From Paenibacillus sp. P25 (GTDB lineage: Bacteria > Bacillota > Bacilli > Paenibacillales > NBRC-103111), in the NCBI GenBank assembly GCA_024704175.1, contig CP085629.1:992001-1056000 (forward strand): a DNA stretch of 64,000 nt, given 5' to 3'. The position numbers and the translations under genes were made by a program. This document shows, piece after piece, positions 1 through 10,232 of this stretch. Every line of letters starts with the position of its first letter. The first letter of the stretch is position 1. The notes under the pieces are model-generated. The model ran no database searches, was not told the origin of the DNA, and was given only the letters and a program-made list of their open reading frames with translations.

Positions 1-28
1 ATGAGCGGAAAAAGGAGTTTGTACTGTT

Positions 29-1230
29 ATGAATGCCTTGCAGACGCCGGTAACGGCTCCGCAGGAACAGCCGTTCGGAACGAAAGCGGTGCGGATTTAT
101 CTCGCAGCCCTATTATTTTATACAGCCAATCATATTCTTCTCATACTACTGCCGCTGAGCTCGCATAGACTCGGCGCCAGCCCTTCGCAAATCGGTATGA
201 TTATGGGCGCATATATGTTTACTTCCATGTTCCTTCGGCCCGTTGCCGGTAAAGTGGTCGATACGTTCGGCATGACGCGGATCTTTACGGCGGCGCTGGT
301 TCTGAATGCTGCGGTGATATCCATGTACCTGATTCAAGAGCTGTGGGTTTATGCGCTGCTCCGTATGATGCAGGGCGTGATCCTTGCTTTTTTCTCCATG
401 ATTTCGCACCTTCTGGTGATGAAAGTGCTGCCGGAGAAGTCCCGCGGTCAAGGCTTGTCCTTGTTCTCGCTTGCGTCCATGCTGCCTTATACCTACGGTC
501 CTTTCCTCGCACTGTACATGGCGGGTAAGGTGCCTATGTCGTATATCTTTATGGGTTTGATCCCGATCAGCTTGGCGACGCTGTTCATTGGATTGAACCT
601 TAGAGTTTCCGAGCTTGATGGCCCGCATTCACCGGAGACCGCAAATCCGGAAAGCCGCGATCCCTATAAAGGATGGAAGGACCGGAGGTCGCTTCTCCCG
701 TCGGCGGTCATGCTTCTGGCATCGGCCGTCATCGGAACGGTGGCCGCCTTTCTGCCGCTTGATCTCGAACAGCGCGGACTGCCGTATGCCGGAATGTATT
801 TTGCGGCGGAAACCGGAGTTCTGATCACACTGCGCTTCTTAGGCCGTAAAACGATTCCGACGGGCGGCCGTTTCCCGGTTCGCATGATCGCCGTTCTGGT
901 AGCTTTAATCACGATAGCCGTAAGTCTGGTCCGAATCGCCGATTCGGCGCCTGTCGTCTTGCTTGCGGCTGTTTGCAACGGGATTGCGCTGTCGATGCTT
1001 TATCCGACGCCGCTTACGTATGTTTCGTTTATCGTGCCGGAACGGTACAGGGGCAGGGGATCGGCCTGTTCATCGCCGCCGCCGACCTCGGAACTTCCGC
1101 AGGCACATGGGGAATGAGTCTGATTGCGGATGCGTATTCTTACAAGGCGATGTTTGCGGGTTGTACCGCTATTGGAGCCGGCGCGCTGGTGTTAACCCTA
1201 TTGTTCGGCAAAGGAGAGGGGAAGAAGTGA
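29..1230 (+). CDS. MFS exporter, CntE-like (frameshifted)
   Basis: Major facilitator superfamily transporter of about 400 aa with 12 predicted membrane segments; the loop motif after TM2 is RPVAGKVVDTFG. ATG at 29 follows AAAGGAG. A single missing G in the run near 1052-1056 shifts the frame: the first frame is good to PERYRG, and the C-terminal third (IGLFIAAADLG onward) continues in the next frame to the TGA at 1230. The stop overlaps the GTG of a NikE/CntF-like ATPase, so the two are translationally coupled. The pairing recalls opine-metallophore (staphylopine/bacillopaline) operons, where CntE exports the metallophore. That substrate is inferred from context only; upstream synthesis genes would lie outside the window. 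A drug exporter is the alternative. Confidence 0.75.
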
Positions 1231-2029
1231 GTTTGCTGCAAGTGAAGGATGTTGTCTGCGGTTATGCCGCATCGGGTCTTTTCCGGAGATCGGAGCGGCG
1301 TTCGTACGTGCTTTCCGGCGTTTCCCTTACCATAGAGCCCGGCGAATGTTTCGGGCTTCTGGGAACGAGCGGAGCCGGCAAAAGCACACTGGGCAAGGTG
1401 ATCCTGGGATTAAAGAGACCTGAGCAGGGGCAGATTTTATTGGATGGAATCGATTACTACCGGGCGGATCCGGCCGTCCGCAGAAGGCTTCGACGCGATG
1501 TGCAGGCCGTGTTTCAAGACTGTTATTCTTCCGTGAATCCGAGAATGACGGCGGAGCAAATTATCGCGGAGCCTTTGCAGAACTATGAGAGACTATCCTT
1601 GCAGGAGCAGAAGCGTGCCGTAGGCGAGCCGCTGGAAAGAGTCGGGTTAAACGCCGGCGATATGCTGAAGCGTCCTCATGAATTTAGCGGAGGACAGCTG
1701 CAAAGAATCAATATTGCAAGAGCGATCGCCTTAAAACCGAAGCTGATTGTGCTGGATGAAGCGGTAAGCGGCTTGGACATGGTGACTCAATCGCACATTT
1801 TGTCGCTGCTAAGCGAAATGAAGACCGCATTCGGTCTTTCGTATCTTTTATTACGCATGACATCAAAGCGACCTATTCTCTTTCCGACACTTTAGCCGTA
1901 ATGGAACAGGGGCAAATCGTTCAACCTTGTAAGGATAAAGAGCAGTTTTTACAATCCGGGCACCCGGGCGTAAAGCGTTTGGTACAGTCGATGCTTGCCG
2001 GTTCACCCCCGCGACCGGATCATCGGTAA
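1227..2029 (+). CDS. ABC transporter ATPase, NikE/CntF-like (frameshifted)
   Basis: ATP-binding subunit of a nickel/peptide-family importer, about 267 aa after repair. Walker A GTSGAGKST, Q-loop in VFQDCYSSVNPR, signature FSGGQLQR, Walker B LIVLDEAVSGLD. The DEAV rather than DEPT after Walker B is typical of NikE-type ATPases. GTG 1227 is chosen because AAGGAGAGG lies just upstream and the codon overlaps the MFS stop. One T is missing from the T run near 1848-1851; after it the next frame restores the H-loop (FITHD) and a normal C-terminus ending at 2029. It probably energises metal or metal-opine uptake with permeases outside the window. Confidence 0.8.
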
Positions 2030-2064
2030 TGCGGTCGCTGAGGGTCATCACCTTTATCGTTAGC

Positions 2065-3338
2065 TTAGGTCAATTTGCGGATACGGAAGTTATCTTCGAG
2101 CGGCCGCCAATTTTGCGGGAACGGATAGCCGAGCACCCAGTAGCTCAGTCCCCGCAACCTGTAGCTTTTGACCAGATCGAATTTGGCCTGGGCGCTGCGG
2201 GCATCCTCGAACCAAACCTCATGCATTCGTCCCCGTTCATCCGTATACCGGTAGTAGGGGGACTGGGTCCTCGTATCGTAATGGATCGCCGCTCCGTAAC
2301 GGACCGCCCGCCGGAACGCTTCCTGCACGCTGAACGTCTCCGCTTGCTGACCCTTCACATGAGGAAGCTGACCAGTCGCGGGCGTACAGCTGGAAGCCCA
2401 TCAGGATTTTATCCTTCGCCATGACGGTGACTGCATAATCGAGCACCGCACGGATTTGGTCGATCGGCGAGATAGCCTGCGGCGGGCCAAAGCGGTATCC
2501 CCATTCGTAGGTCATCAAGACCACGAAGTCCAGAATATCCCCGTGCGCTTCGTAATCATGCGCTTCATACAGCAATCCCTTTTGCGTTCCGCTGGATTTG
2601 GGAGCGAGAGAGGAGGATACGAAGTAATTTTCCGCATGAAGCCTTCTAACCGTTTTCCGCAGAAATTGATTGTACGCCTCCCGGTCGGCCGGCAAGCACA
2701 TTCTCGAAGTCGATATTCAGCCCTTTATAGTTCTTTGCTTTCATGACATTCAAGATATTCGTAAGCGACCGGTCTTGAACTTCGATGCCGTTCAGCACGG
2801 CATGGGCCACGTTCGATCCGAGCTCCGTCGAGGAGAAATTCGTGACCGCCAAGATCGGAACGGTCCGTGTCGCTTCGGCGGCCGCTAGAAGCGGGCTGTC
2901 ATTCACGGCTTCCAGGCTTCCGTCACTCTTGATTCTATAGCCGAACGGAGATAGATAGGTCAAATCCTTACCGACCTCCCGGACCTCCGCCGCACCGGCC
3001 TCGTCAAACTGAATGGAAAAGGCATTCACTTCAATGACCGGCTTCGCGGCTTCCGGAATCCGCAGCACCTGACCGGGATGAAGGAGATAGGGATCGGGGA
3101 TCGGGTTCGCTTCGAGCAGCGCCTGCACCGTAACTCCGAGACGCCGGGCGATAAGCCACAGCGTATCTCCGGGAAGAACGGTATACAGCCGCGGTACCGG
3201 AATTAACAGCGCTTGGCCTACGGCAAGCACATTGGGATCCGGAAGCTCGTTGAGTGAAGCGATCCTCTCCACGCTGACCCCATACCGCCGGGAGAGCGAC
3301 CACAAGCTTTCGCCGCTTTGGATCACGTGAATAAGCAC
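2065..3338 (-). CDS. LysM-GH18 spore cortex-lytic hydrolase, SleL/YaaH-like (frameshifted twice)
   Basis: Two N-terminal LysM peptidoglycan-binding repeats (residues 1-47 and 49-95) precede a GH18 glucosaminidase domain (about 103-420). The catalytic strand GLNIDFENV has Asp210 and the general acid Glu212. SleL/YaaH family enzymes cleave cortex muropeptides during spore germination, and the length (about 423 aa) fits. There is no signal peptide, as in SleL. The start is GTG at 3338 behind GAAAGAGGTG; an ATG just upstream is in another frame. Two one-base insertions, near 2700 and 2365, split the frame; reading across them restores FENVLPADREAYN and ARDWQLPHVKGQ. It faces away from the ABC operon at 3503 and supports a spore-forming host. 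Confidence 0.85.
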
Positions 3339-3369
3339 AGCATGGCACCTCTTTCCTTTGATTTCATCT

Positions 3370-3420
3370 ACCGTACTGTATTCCGAAAACCCCAGGCAGG
3401 TGCCTAGGGCTATTTTGATT
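3370..3420. repeat. Short inverted repeat between divergent genes
   Basis: Within the 164-bp gap between the GH18 gene and the ABC operon, around 3391-3411, AGGCA-GG-TGCCT forms a small palindrome flanked by CCC and GGG. It resembles dispersed intergenic repeats of bacilli containing the core CAGGCACCTG. No T run follows, so it is not an obvious terminator. Confidence 0.35.
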
Positions 3421-3458
3421 TGTGCATAGCTTCTTCATCTGCGAAATATATTGAATAA

Positions 3459-3472
3459 TGAAAACGATTTCA
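3459..3472 (+). promoter_or_regulatory. cre box (CcpA site)
   Basis: TGAAAACGATTTCA matches the catabolite-responsive element consensus TGWAANCGNTNWCA at every fixed position. It lies 30 bp before the ATG of the ABC operon, so CcpA binding should repress that operon when preferred sugars are present. Confidence 0.75.
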
Positions 3473-3502
3473 GCCAGGAGTCCTATTAAGGAGAGTGTTC
3501 TG

Positions 3503-5330
3503 ATGAAGCTTCGGAAAGCCATCAACCTGACCTTCACCTTCGCTCTGGCGGCATCCATTATGGCGGCGTGCGAATCCACGCCTCCGCCGACCGGACCGAC
3601 CAAGACGGAACCGGCACCGCCGGGCAAGGCGCAGCCTGCGGTAACTCAGCCTGCGGAGCCCGCCCAGACCGGAGATGCGAAGACGACGCCGCGGAACGAA
3701 ACGCTGTACGTGAACGGACTGCAATGGGGGCACCGACCAATTTCAACCTGCTGAGCGGCAATCCGGCGTTTCCGATCAACTACGGCAACTCCAGAGAATT
3801 GATCTATGAAACGCTCTTTATGATCAATCAGCTGGACGGCAAGCTCGAGCCGCTGCTCGGTACCAAATACAGCTGGACGGATGACAGCACGCTTCGCGTC
3901 GAGCTGAACAAGGATGCGAAATGGAGCGACGGCAAGCCGTTCACATCGGACGATGTGGTATACACTTACCAGCTCGGCAAAAAGTACTCCATCAACTGGA
4001 GCAGCACCTGGGCGTATTTGGAGGATGTCACGGCCGACGGCCCGAATGCCGTCAACATCAAATTAAGCAAATCCAACCCGAACAAGCTTACCGTGCTGGA
4101 CAGTATTGAGCTTATTCCGATGATGCCGAAGCACATCTGGGAAGCCATCGAGAAGAAGAACAACAACGACCTCGCTTCCATCCGCAAGGAAATGAACGAT
4201 AATCCGGTAGGAACCGGCCCGTACAAAATGTACTTCTATAACGACCAGAAGATCACCGTCGTCCGGGACGATAATTACTGGGGCAAAGCGCTGTTCGGCA
4301 AGCTTCCCGCACCGAAGTATATTACGCATGTGATTTACAAAGACAACGCCGCCGGCGATTTGGCGTTCAAGAGCGGCCAGGTGGACGTATCCCAGCAGTT
4401 CACGCCGCAGGTGTGGAACATGTGGAAGGACGGGGCGCCGATCAAGACGTATCTGAAGGACGCGCCGTATTATGTGCCCGGCTCAATGCCGTCCATCTTC
4501 TTCAACATGTCCAAGAAGGGGCTGGATAACCCCGATGTCCGAAGAGCCATCGCCATGAGCATCGACTACAAGAAGGTTTCGGACCTCGCGATGAGCGGCT
4601 ATTCGGCGGCGATGCAGCCTTCGATTACGCTGAACACGGATGCGGAAGCCAAATATGTGGATCAGAATGCGATCAAACCGCTGCAATGGACGACGGATGT
4701 CGCTGCGGCCAATGCGCCGCTGGATAAGATCGGGGCCAAGAAGGGACCGGACGGCATCCGCGTACTCGACGGCACCCGGCTCGGGCCTTGGGAGATCGAA
4801 TGTCCTTACGGCTGGTCGGATTGGAATGCGTCGCTTGAGATCGTTGCCCAGAGCGCGAAAGCGATCGGCATCGAGCTCCGGACGAAGTTCCCGGAAGCGC
4901 CCGTATGGACGAACGATCTGCAGACCGGCAAATTCGACATCATCATGAACACGCCGGCCGGTGGAGTCAGCCCAAGCCAGCCGTGGAACCGGGCCAGAAC
5001 GATCATGTACTCCAAAGGCGTTCCCGCGGTAGGCGAAATGGCGTTCTGGAACTGGGGCCGCTATAAGAACGACCAGGCGGACGCGTTGATCGATAAAATT
5101 CCGAACGTATCGGATGAAGCCCAGCTGAAGTCCATGTACACCGAGCTTGCTAAAATTTGGCTGAAAGACATTCCGTCGATTCCGCTCATGTACCGTCCGT
5201 GGGTGTTCTACACCGTCAATGAATCCGTGTGGAAAGGCTTCCCCGTGCAGGGCGACGGCAAAGCAATATTCCGCCGCAGATCGCGATGGACGGGGCCGGC
5301 GTCAAGGCGCTGTATCAAATCCATAATTAA
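3503..5330 (+). CDS. Family 5 extracellular solute-binding lipoprotein (frameshifted twice)
   Basis: Binding protein of an Opp/Dpp-type importer, about 609 aa. A lipoprotein signal peptide ends in the lipobox IMAAC, then a Pro/Thr-rich linker, then the SBP_bac_5 fold. ATG 3503 sits behind AAGGAGAGTG. One G is missing in the run at about 3725 (restoring GLQWGAPTNFN) and one A near 5265 (restoring the end ALYQIHN at 5330). The ECPYGWSDW segment resembles the GW-DW ligand-loop motif of family 5 proteins that bind oligosaccharides such as cello- or manno-oligomers. With the cre box this makes an oligosaccharide ligand more likely than a peptide, though this is inference. First gene of a five-gene operon to 9060. 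Confidence 0.85.
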
Positions 5331-5337
5331 CAGGGTG

Positions 5338-5376
5338 GGCCTATATCGGAGCGGAGCCTTCGGTCCGGTATAGGCC
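5338..5376 (+). promoter_or_regulatory. Intercistronic hairpin
   Basis: GGCCTATATCGGA (5338-5350) pairs with TCCGGTATAGGCC (5364-5376) with one mismatch. It lies between the binding-protein stop and the first permease and lacks a full T run. Such stems often stabilise the upstream part of the message, giving more binding protein than permease. Confidence 0.6.
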
Positions 5377-5408
5377 TCTTATTCCAAGCCACGGGAGGTG
5401 CCGACGGA

Positions 5409-6419
5409 ATGAACGCCTACAGGAAGTACTTTTTGAAAAAGTTCTTATGGTACTTTTTTACGCCGCTGATTGCGGTTGGCCTGAATTTCCTGCTTCCGCG
5501 CCTCATTACCGGCAACCCGGTCAGCGTCATCGTCTCCCAGATGTCGCAGGGGATGACGGACAGCGATACGATCAAGAAAGTGTACGAAACCTTCATGAAG
5601 GAATTCGGGATCGACAAGCCGCTCGGGACGCAGTTCCTGATCTACATCAAGAATTTGCTGACGGGCAATCTGGGCACCTCGTTCGGCCTGTATCCCAAGA
5701 AGGTGACCGATATTCTCGCCTCGGCGGTTCCCTGGACGGTCGGTCTTCAGTCGCCGGCAATCATCGTCGGATGGATTCTCGGCAACGTACTGGGAGCGCT
5801 GGCGGCCTACAAGAAGGGCGTGCTGGACAAGGTTATTTTTCCGGTGGCGCTGTTTATCAACTCGATTCCTTTCTTTACGCTGGCCATTATCATGCTCTTC
5901 TACTTCGCGCTCACGCTGAAGTGGTTCCCGCTGCACGGGGGCTACGACTACCAGATGATTCCGAATCTTAGTCTGGAATTTATCGGCTCGGTCATCCGGC
6001 ACCATACGCCGCCGTTCCTGTCGATCGTGCTCGTCACTATCGGCGGCCAGGCGATCGGCATGCGGGAGATGGCGATCTATGAGCTGAATTCGGATTATGT
6101 GCTCTACAGCAAGCTGCTCGGGATCAGGGACTCAAGGGTCGCAAGGTATGTGTTCAAAAATGCGATGCTGCCCCAAATTACCGGGCTCGCGCTGTCCATC
6201 GGAACGATGGTTGGCGGCTCCCTGATCTGCGAGATCGTGTTCAGCTACCCCGGTATCGGCACCTGGCTGTTCACGGCGATCCGGCGACTGGATTACCCGC
6301 TGATCTCCGGCTGTACGTCGCTGATTGCGGTAGCCGTGCTGATTGCGAACTTCGCCATTGAAGTCGTCTACGGCTTCGTCGATCCCCGGATCAAGGCCGC
6401 GCAGATGGAGGAAAATTAA
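5409..6419 (+). CDS. ABC transporter permease, OppB/DppB-like
   Basis: First membrane subunit of the importer, 336 aa, intact. N-terminal TM around residues 10-30, then a long external segment, then about five more TM helices. The coupling (EAA-type) loop is near MREMAIYELNSDYV. ATG 5409 follows GGGAGGTGCCGACGGA. It is one base from the next permease and co-transcribed with the binding protein. The family forms a heterodimeric channel with OppC-type partners. Confidence 0.9.
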   Translation: MNAYRKYFLKKFLWYFFTPLIAVGLNFLLPRLITGNPVSVIVSQMSQGMTDSDTIKKVYETFMKEFGIDKPLGTQFLIYIKNLLTGNLGTSFGLYPKKVTDILASAVPWTVGLQSPAIIVGWILGNVLGALAAYKKGVLDKVIFPVALFINSIPFFTLAIIMLFYFALTLKWFPLHGGYDYQMIPNLSLEFIGSVIRHHTPPFLSIVLVTIGGQAIGMREMAIYELNSDYVLYSKLLGIRDSRVARYVFKNAMLPQITGLALSIGTMVGGSLICEIVFSYPGIGTWLFTAIRRLDYPLISGCTSLIAVAVLIANFAIEVVYGFVDPRIKAAQMEEN

Positions 6420-6420
6420 G

Positions 6421-7257
6421 ATGAAGCATTCCTTCGGAATATTGCTGAAGTCGCCCAAGTTTGTTCTCGGAGCCGTCCTGTTCCTGCTTATGATCGCGCT
6501 CGTGGCGGTTTACCCGATGCTGCATAAGCAGGATCCGCTGGAGATGGCGGCGCTGGCTTTTCAGCCCCCGGACGGCAAGCCGCTGCTCGGCTCGGACAAT
6601 TTCGGCAGGGACGTGTTCCTGGAGCTGATGTACGGGATCCGCACCTCGGTCCGGGTTGGACTCATTGCCGGCGTTTGCGCGACGGTCATCGGCCTCATTA
6701 TCGGTCTGGCCTCCGGTTATATCGGGGGATTGACGGATAACATTTTATCGGCGGTTACCAATATTTTCATCGTCATTCCATCCTTCATCATCCTGATTCT
6801 GATCTCTGTCAGTATCAATTCCCGCGACTCGCTGGTAACTGCCCTGATCATCGGGATTACGAGCTGGCCCTGGACGGCCCGGGCGGTCCGCGCCCAGACC
6901 ACTTCGCTCAGGAACCGAGACCACGTCAATATCGCCAAAATATCCGGACACAGCACGCCGAGAATCATCGTCTTTGAAATTCTCCCTTACATCGCTTCGT
7001 ATGTGGTCATGGCCTTCGTGCTGCAGACCGCCTCGGGCATCCTGTCGGAAGCCTCCATCTCGATGCTGGGTCTCGGGCCGTATAACACGATTTCGCTCGG
7101 CATTCTCATGAACTGGGCGCTCGTATTCGAAGCTCCGGTAGCCGGCGCCTGGTGGGCGTTCATACCGGCGGCTGTCTCGATCGCGGTCATTACGTTCTCG
7201 CTGTATATGATGAATACGGGAATGGACGAAATTTTCAATCCGAAAATAAGGAGCTAG
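6421..7257 (+). CDS. ABC transporter permease, OppC/DppC-like
   Basis: Second permease, 278 aa, intact. N-terminal TM at about residues 12-32, the family motif LLGSDNFGRDVF near residues 56-67, then five TM helices and an EAA-type loop around SLRNRDHVNIAKISG. Its ATG follows the OppB stop by one base, so translation is probably coupled. It pairs with the product of 5409-6419. Confidence 0.9.
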   Translation: MKHSFGILLKSPKFVLGAVLFLLMIALVAVYPMLHKQDPLEMAALAFQPPDGKPLLGSDNFGRDVFLELMYGIRTSVRVGLIAGVCATVIGLIIGLASGYIGGLTDNILSAVTNIFIVIPSFIILILISVSINSRDSLVTALIIGITSWPWTARAVRAQTTSLRNRDHVNIAKISGHSTPRIIVFEILPYIASYVVMAFVLQTASGILSEASISMLGLGPYNTISLGILMNWALVFEAPVAGAWWAFIPAAVSIAVITFSLYMMNTGMDEIFNPKIRS

Positions 7258-7262
7258 CCCGC

Positions 7263-8273
7263 ATGAGCCAAAACATTCTCGAGGTCAAAGGGTTAAAAAC
7301 ATACTACCGGACACGGCTGAAGGAAAAAGTGTTCGCCGTCGACGGCGTGGATTTCGCCTTGGAGGACGGCCGGACGCTCGGCATCGCCGGCGAATCGGGC
7401 TGCGGCAAATCGACCCTCGCGCTCAGCCTGATGGGCTTTTATTTCCCGCCGCTGCATTACAATACCGGGTCCATCACCATTGACGGCACGGATATTATGA
7501 AGCTGAGCAAGGAGCAGCTGCGGACGCAGGTCTCGGGCCGGGAGATTGCCTATATCCCGCAGGCCGCCATGAATGCGCTCAATCCGACGCTCAAGATTAT
7601 TCATTTTATCGAGGATATCATGAAGGAGCACCGCCCGGAGCTGAGCCGGAAGCAGGTGTGGGAGATGGCGGCGGAGCGCTTCGAAACGCTCAATCTGTCC
7701 TCTAAAGTGCTGCACTCCTATCCGAACGAATTGTCGGGCGGCATGAAGCAGCGGACGGTGATTGCGATCTCGACGATCCTGAATCCGAAGGTGCTGATCG
7801 CCGATGAACCGACATCCGCGCTCGACGTGACCTCCCAGAAGGTGGTCATCAAGCTGCTCAAGGATTTGCTGGAGAAAAAGTTCATCCGTTCGCTCGTCTT
7901 CATCACCCATGAGCCGCCGCTTCTATACCATGTGACGGACGAGATCGTCGTTATGTACGCCGGTGAGATTGTGGAACGGGGTACGGCGAAGCAGATGATC
8001 TTCGATCCGGTCCATCCTTACACGAAGAAGCTGATGGGCTCCATCATCGTGCCGGAGGAGGGCATGAAAGGGCATAAGCTGGCGGCCATTCCCGGTGCGC
8101 CCCCGAATTTGAAGAACGTGCCCGAGGGTCGCCGGTTTGCGGACCGCTGCTCCTATGCAAGGGACGAGTGCCGGAAAGGGAAAGTGGAGACCCGGACGGA
8201 GGACGGCCGGTCTTACCGCCGCTTGTTCGACCTTCCAACCTTAAGGGGGTGGTACGAGAATGAACCGTCATGA
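7263..8273 (+). CDS. ABC transporter ATPase, OppD/DppD-like
   Basis: 336-aa ATPase. Walker [10 protein letters not shown], signature LSGGMKQR, Walker [13 protein letters not shown]. The H-loop reads ITHEPPL: the switch histidine is present but the usual following Asp is Glu. The C-terminus has the oligopeptide/oligosaccharide ATPase extension, including [10 protein letters not shown] and a Cys pair in [12 protein letters not shown] 7263 is 5 bases after the upstream stop, and the gene overlaps the next ATPase by 14 bases. Operon partner of 3503-7257. Confidence 0.9.
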   Translation: MSQNILEVKGLKTYYRTRLKEKVFAVDGVDFALEDGRTLGIAGESGCGKSTLALSLMGFYFPPLHYNTGSITIDGTDIMKLSKEQLRTQVSGREIAYIPQAAMNALNPTLKIIHFIEDIMKEHRPELSRKQVWEMAAERFETLNLSSKVLHSYPNELSGGMKQRTVIAISTILNPKVLIADEPTSALDVTSQKVVIKLLKDLLEKKFIRSLVFITHEPPLLYHVTDEIVVMYAGEIVERGTAKQMIFDPVHPYTKKLMGSIIVPEEGMKGHKLAAIPGAPPNLKNVPEGRRFADRCSYARDECRKGKVETRTEDGRSYRRLFDLPTLRGWYENEPS

Positions 8274-9060
8274 CGTGTTGATCCGCGGCCGGCAGATTAC
8301 CAAGGAATTCGGCTTCGGGCAGGGGAAAACGACCGCGGTGGACCATGTCGATTTTGATTTTCATGAAGGTGAGATTATCTCTATTGTAGGCGAGAGCGGA
8401 AGCGGCAAGACGACGCTGGCCAAGATCCTCATGGGGTCGCTGAAGGAAACCGGAGGTACCGTTGAATATAAAGGGAAGCCGAGGCAACTGAGGTCGCATA
8501 AGGAGCGGAAGGCGTACTGGAAGGACATCCAGGCGATTTTTCAAGACCCGTTCTCCTCGTTCAATTTATTTCATAAGGTGGATAAGCTGCTGCTGGACTG
8601 CATCAAGCTCCAGGGCCTTAAACTGACGAAGGAGGAGCAGTTCCGCAAAATGAAAGAGGCATGCTCATTCGTCAATTTGAAGTTCGAAGAGCTCCATAAC
8701 AAATACCCCTTCGAGCTCTCGGGAGGCCAGATGCAGCGGCTCATGATCGCCAGGATCTTCATGCTGCATCCGAAGGTGCTGATCGCGGATGAGCCGACCT
8801 CGATGGTGGATGCGTGCTCCCGGTCGACGATTCTGGATATGCTGCTGAAGCCGCGGGAGGAGAACCACATGACGATCATCTTCATCACCCATGATGTAGG
8901 GCTCGCTTATTATGTCAGCGATACGCTGTACATTATGGAAAAGGGGAAAATCGTCGAAAGAGGCCCGGCGGAAAGCGTCATCCTCCAGCCGCAGCATCCC
9001 TATACCCGCCAGTTGATCAATGACGTGCCTAAGATTCATTCGGAATGGAATTTGGCTTGA
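8260..9060 (+). CDS. ABC transporter ATPase, OppF/DppF-like
   Basis: Second ATPase of the heterodimeric motor, 266 aa, intact. Walker [11 protein letters not shown]-loop in [10 protein letters not shown], signature LSGGQMQR, Walker [14 protein letters not shown]-loop ITHDVG. It is shorter than many OppF proteins because the C-terminal extension is reduced to about 30 residues. The start overlaps the preceding gene, with AAGGGGGTGG inside that gene as the ribosome binding site. It ends the operon; a terminator follows. Confidence 0.9.
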   Translation: MNRHDVLIRGRQITKEFGFGQGKTTAVDHVDFDFHEGEIISIVGESGSGKTTLAKILMGSLKETGGTVEYKGKPRQLRSHKERKAYWKDIQAIFQDPFSSFNLFHKVDKLLLDCIKLQGLKLTKEEQFRKMKEACSFVNLKFEELHNKYPFELSGGQMQRLMIARIFMLHPKVLIADEPTSMVDACSRSTILDMLLKPREENHMTIIFITHDVGLAYYVSDTLYIMEKGKIVERGPAESVILQPQHPYTRQLINDVPKIHSEWNLA

Positions 9061-9064
9061 AGTC

Positions 9065-9096
9065 GGGAGGTCGCCGGTACGGACCGGCGGCCTCCT
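9065..9096 (+). terminator. Terminator after the ABC operon
   Basis: GGAGGTCGCCGGT pairs with ACCGGCGGCCTCC (one mismatch) immediately after the last ATPase. The hairpin is strong but the T tract is poor (CCGTT), so read-through is possible. Confidence 0.6.
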
Positions 9097-9113
9097 CCGT
9101 TCCATGAGGGCCC

Positions 9114-10126
9114 TTAACGCCAGTCGGCGACTTTCACGATTTGTTTGCCGAGGCTGTTCCCTTTGAAGAGATCGATGAGCGCCCTTGGCGTTTCTTCGAA
9201 GCCTTCGACCACATGCTCGGGATTATGGAGCTTGCCTTCCCGGTACCAATCCGTCAAGCGGCTCCGCGCTTCTGCGAATTGCGGCTCGAAATCATGCAGC
9301 ATGAAGCCTTGGACGAGCACGCTTCGCTTCCACACCTCCAGCGGAAAGTTCAGGCGCTTCATGGCCGGGGTTTCGTTATACTGGGAGATTTGGCCGCAGA
9401 CGGCGACGCGGGCGTAACGGTTCAGCAGGGGAAGACGCTCTCCGTAATGGGGCCGCCGACGTTATCGAAATAGATGTCGACTCCGTCCGGGCAAGCATCT
9501 TGGAGAGCGGCTGTAAGATCGGCGGCCGTCTTGTAATTGACGACGGAATCAAAGCCCAGTTCATCCAGCAGATAGCGGGCCTTAGGCTCCGATCCGGCGA
9601 TCCCGACGACGCGGCGACCAAGCAGCTTCGCCATTTGTCCGGCGGCGGAACCGACGGCGCCGGCTGCGCTGGATATGACGACCGTCTCGCCGGCGCTGGG
9701 TTTGCCGATGTCCACTAGACCGAAGTACGCTGTCAAACCGGTGGTTCCGAGGATACCAAGCAAGGAAGAGAGCGTGGGCGGAACAGGATCGATCTGCTCT
9801 ACGCCATGCCCGTCCGACAGGGCATATTCCTGCCAGCCGAAGCCGCCTTTGACGATATCCCCGGCTTGGAAGCCCGCCAGACGCGATTCGATCACTTCCC
9901 CGACGGCTTCGCCGCCGAACACTTCGTTCAGCGGTGCCGGGGGGACCAGGGAAGTCACTTCACTCATTAGAAAACGAAGCCACGGATCGACGGAAAGATA
10001 CAGGATGCGAATCAGCATTTCGCCTTCCGCCGGGCCTTTGAGCGGCTGCTCGGTGATGGCAAAATCGGTTTCGGACGGCTCTCCGGCCGGACGGCGGACA
10101 AGCCGGATCTGACGATAACGTTCCAC
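9114..10126 (-). CDS. NADP-dependent MDR-family oxidoreductase (frameshifted)
   Basis: Medium-chain reductase of the 2-alkenal/prostaglandin reductase type (YncB/CurA-like), about 337 aa. These enzymes reduce activated double bonds with NADPH and lack the catalytic zinc. Nucleotide-binding motif AAGAVGSAAGQMAKLLG; family motif YFDNVGGPITE. GTG 10126 follows GAGAGG and matches the family N-terminus. One C is missing in the run near 9432; reading across it restores VFPLLNRYARVAVCGQISQ and the end VADWR. Divergent from an Rrf2 regulator with about 106 bp shared, which suggests it is that regulator's target. Confidence 0.85.
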
Positions 10127-10159
10127 TTGAATCCTCTCCCATTGTTTTTTATAATTGTA

Positions 10160-10170
10160 ACCAAGTTGGT
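10160..10170. promoter_or_regulatory. Candidate Rrf2 operator
   Basis: ACCAAGTTGGT is an 11-bp palindrome in the shared promoter region between the oxidoreductase and the Rrf2 gene. Position and symmetry fit an operator for the adjacent regulator; this is inference. Confidence 0.4.
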
Positions 10171-10232
10171 ATCTAATTACGTGTTGAATGGTAACAAAAT
10201 CCATTCGGCATGTCAACAGGGAGAAATGCTTC

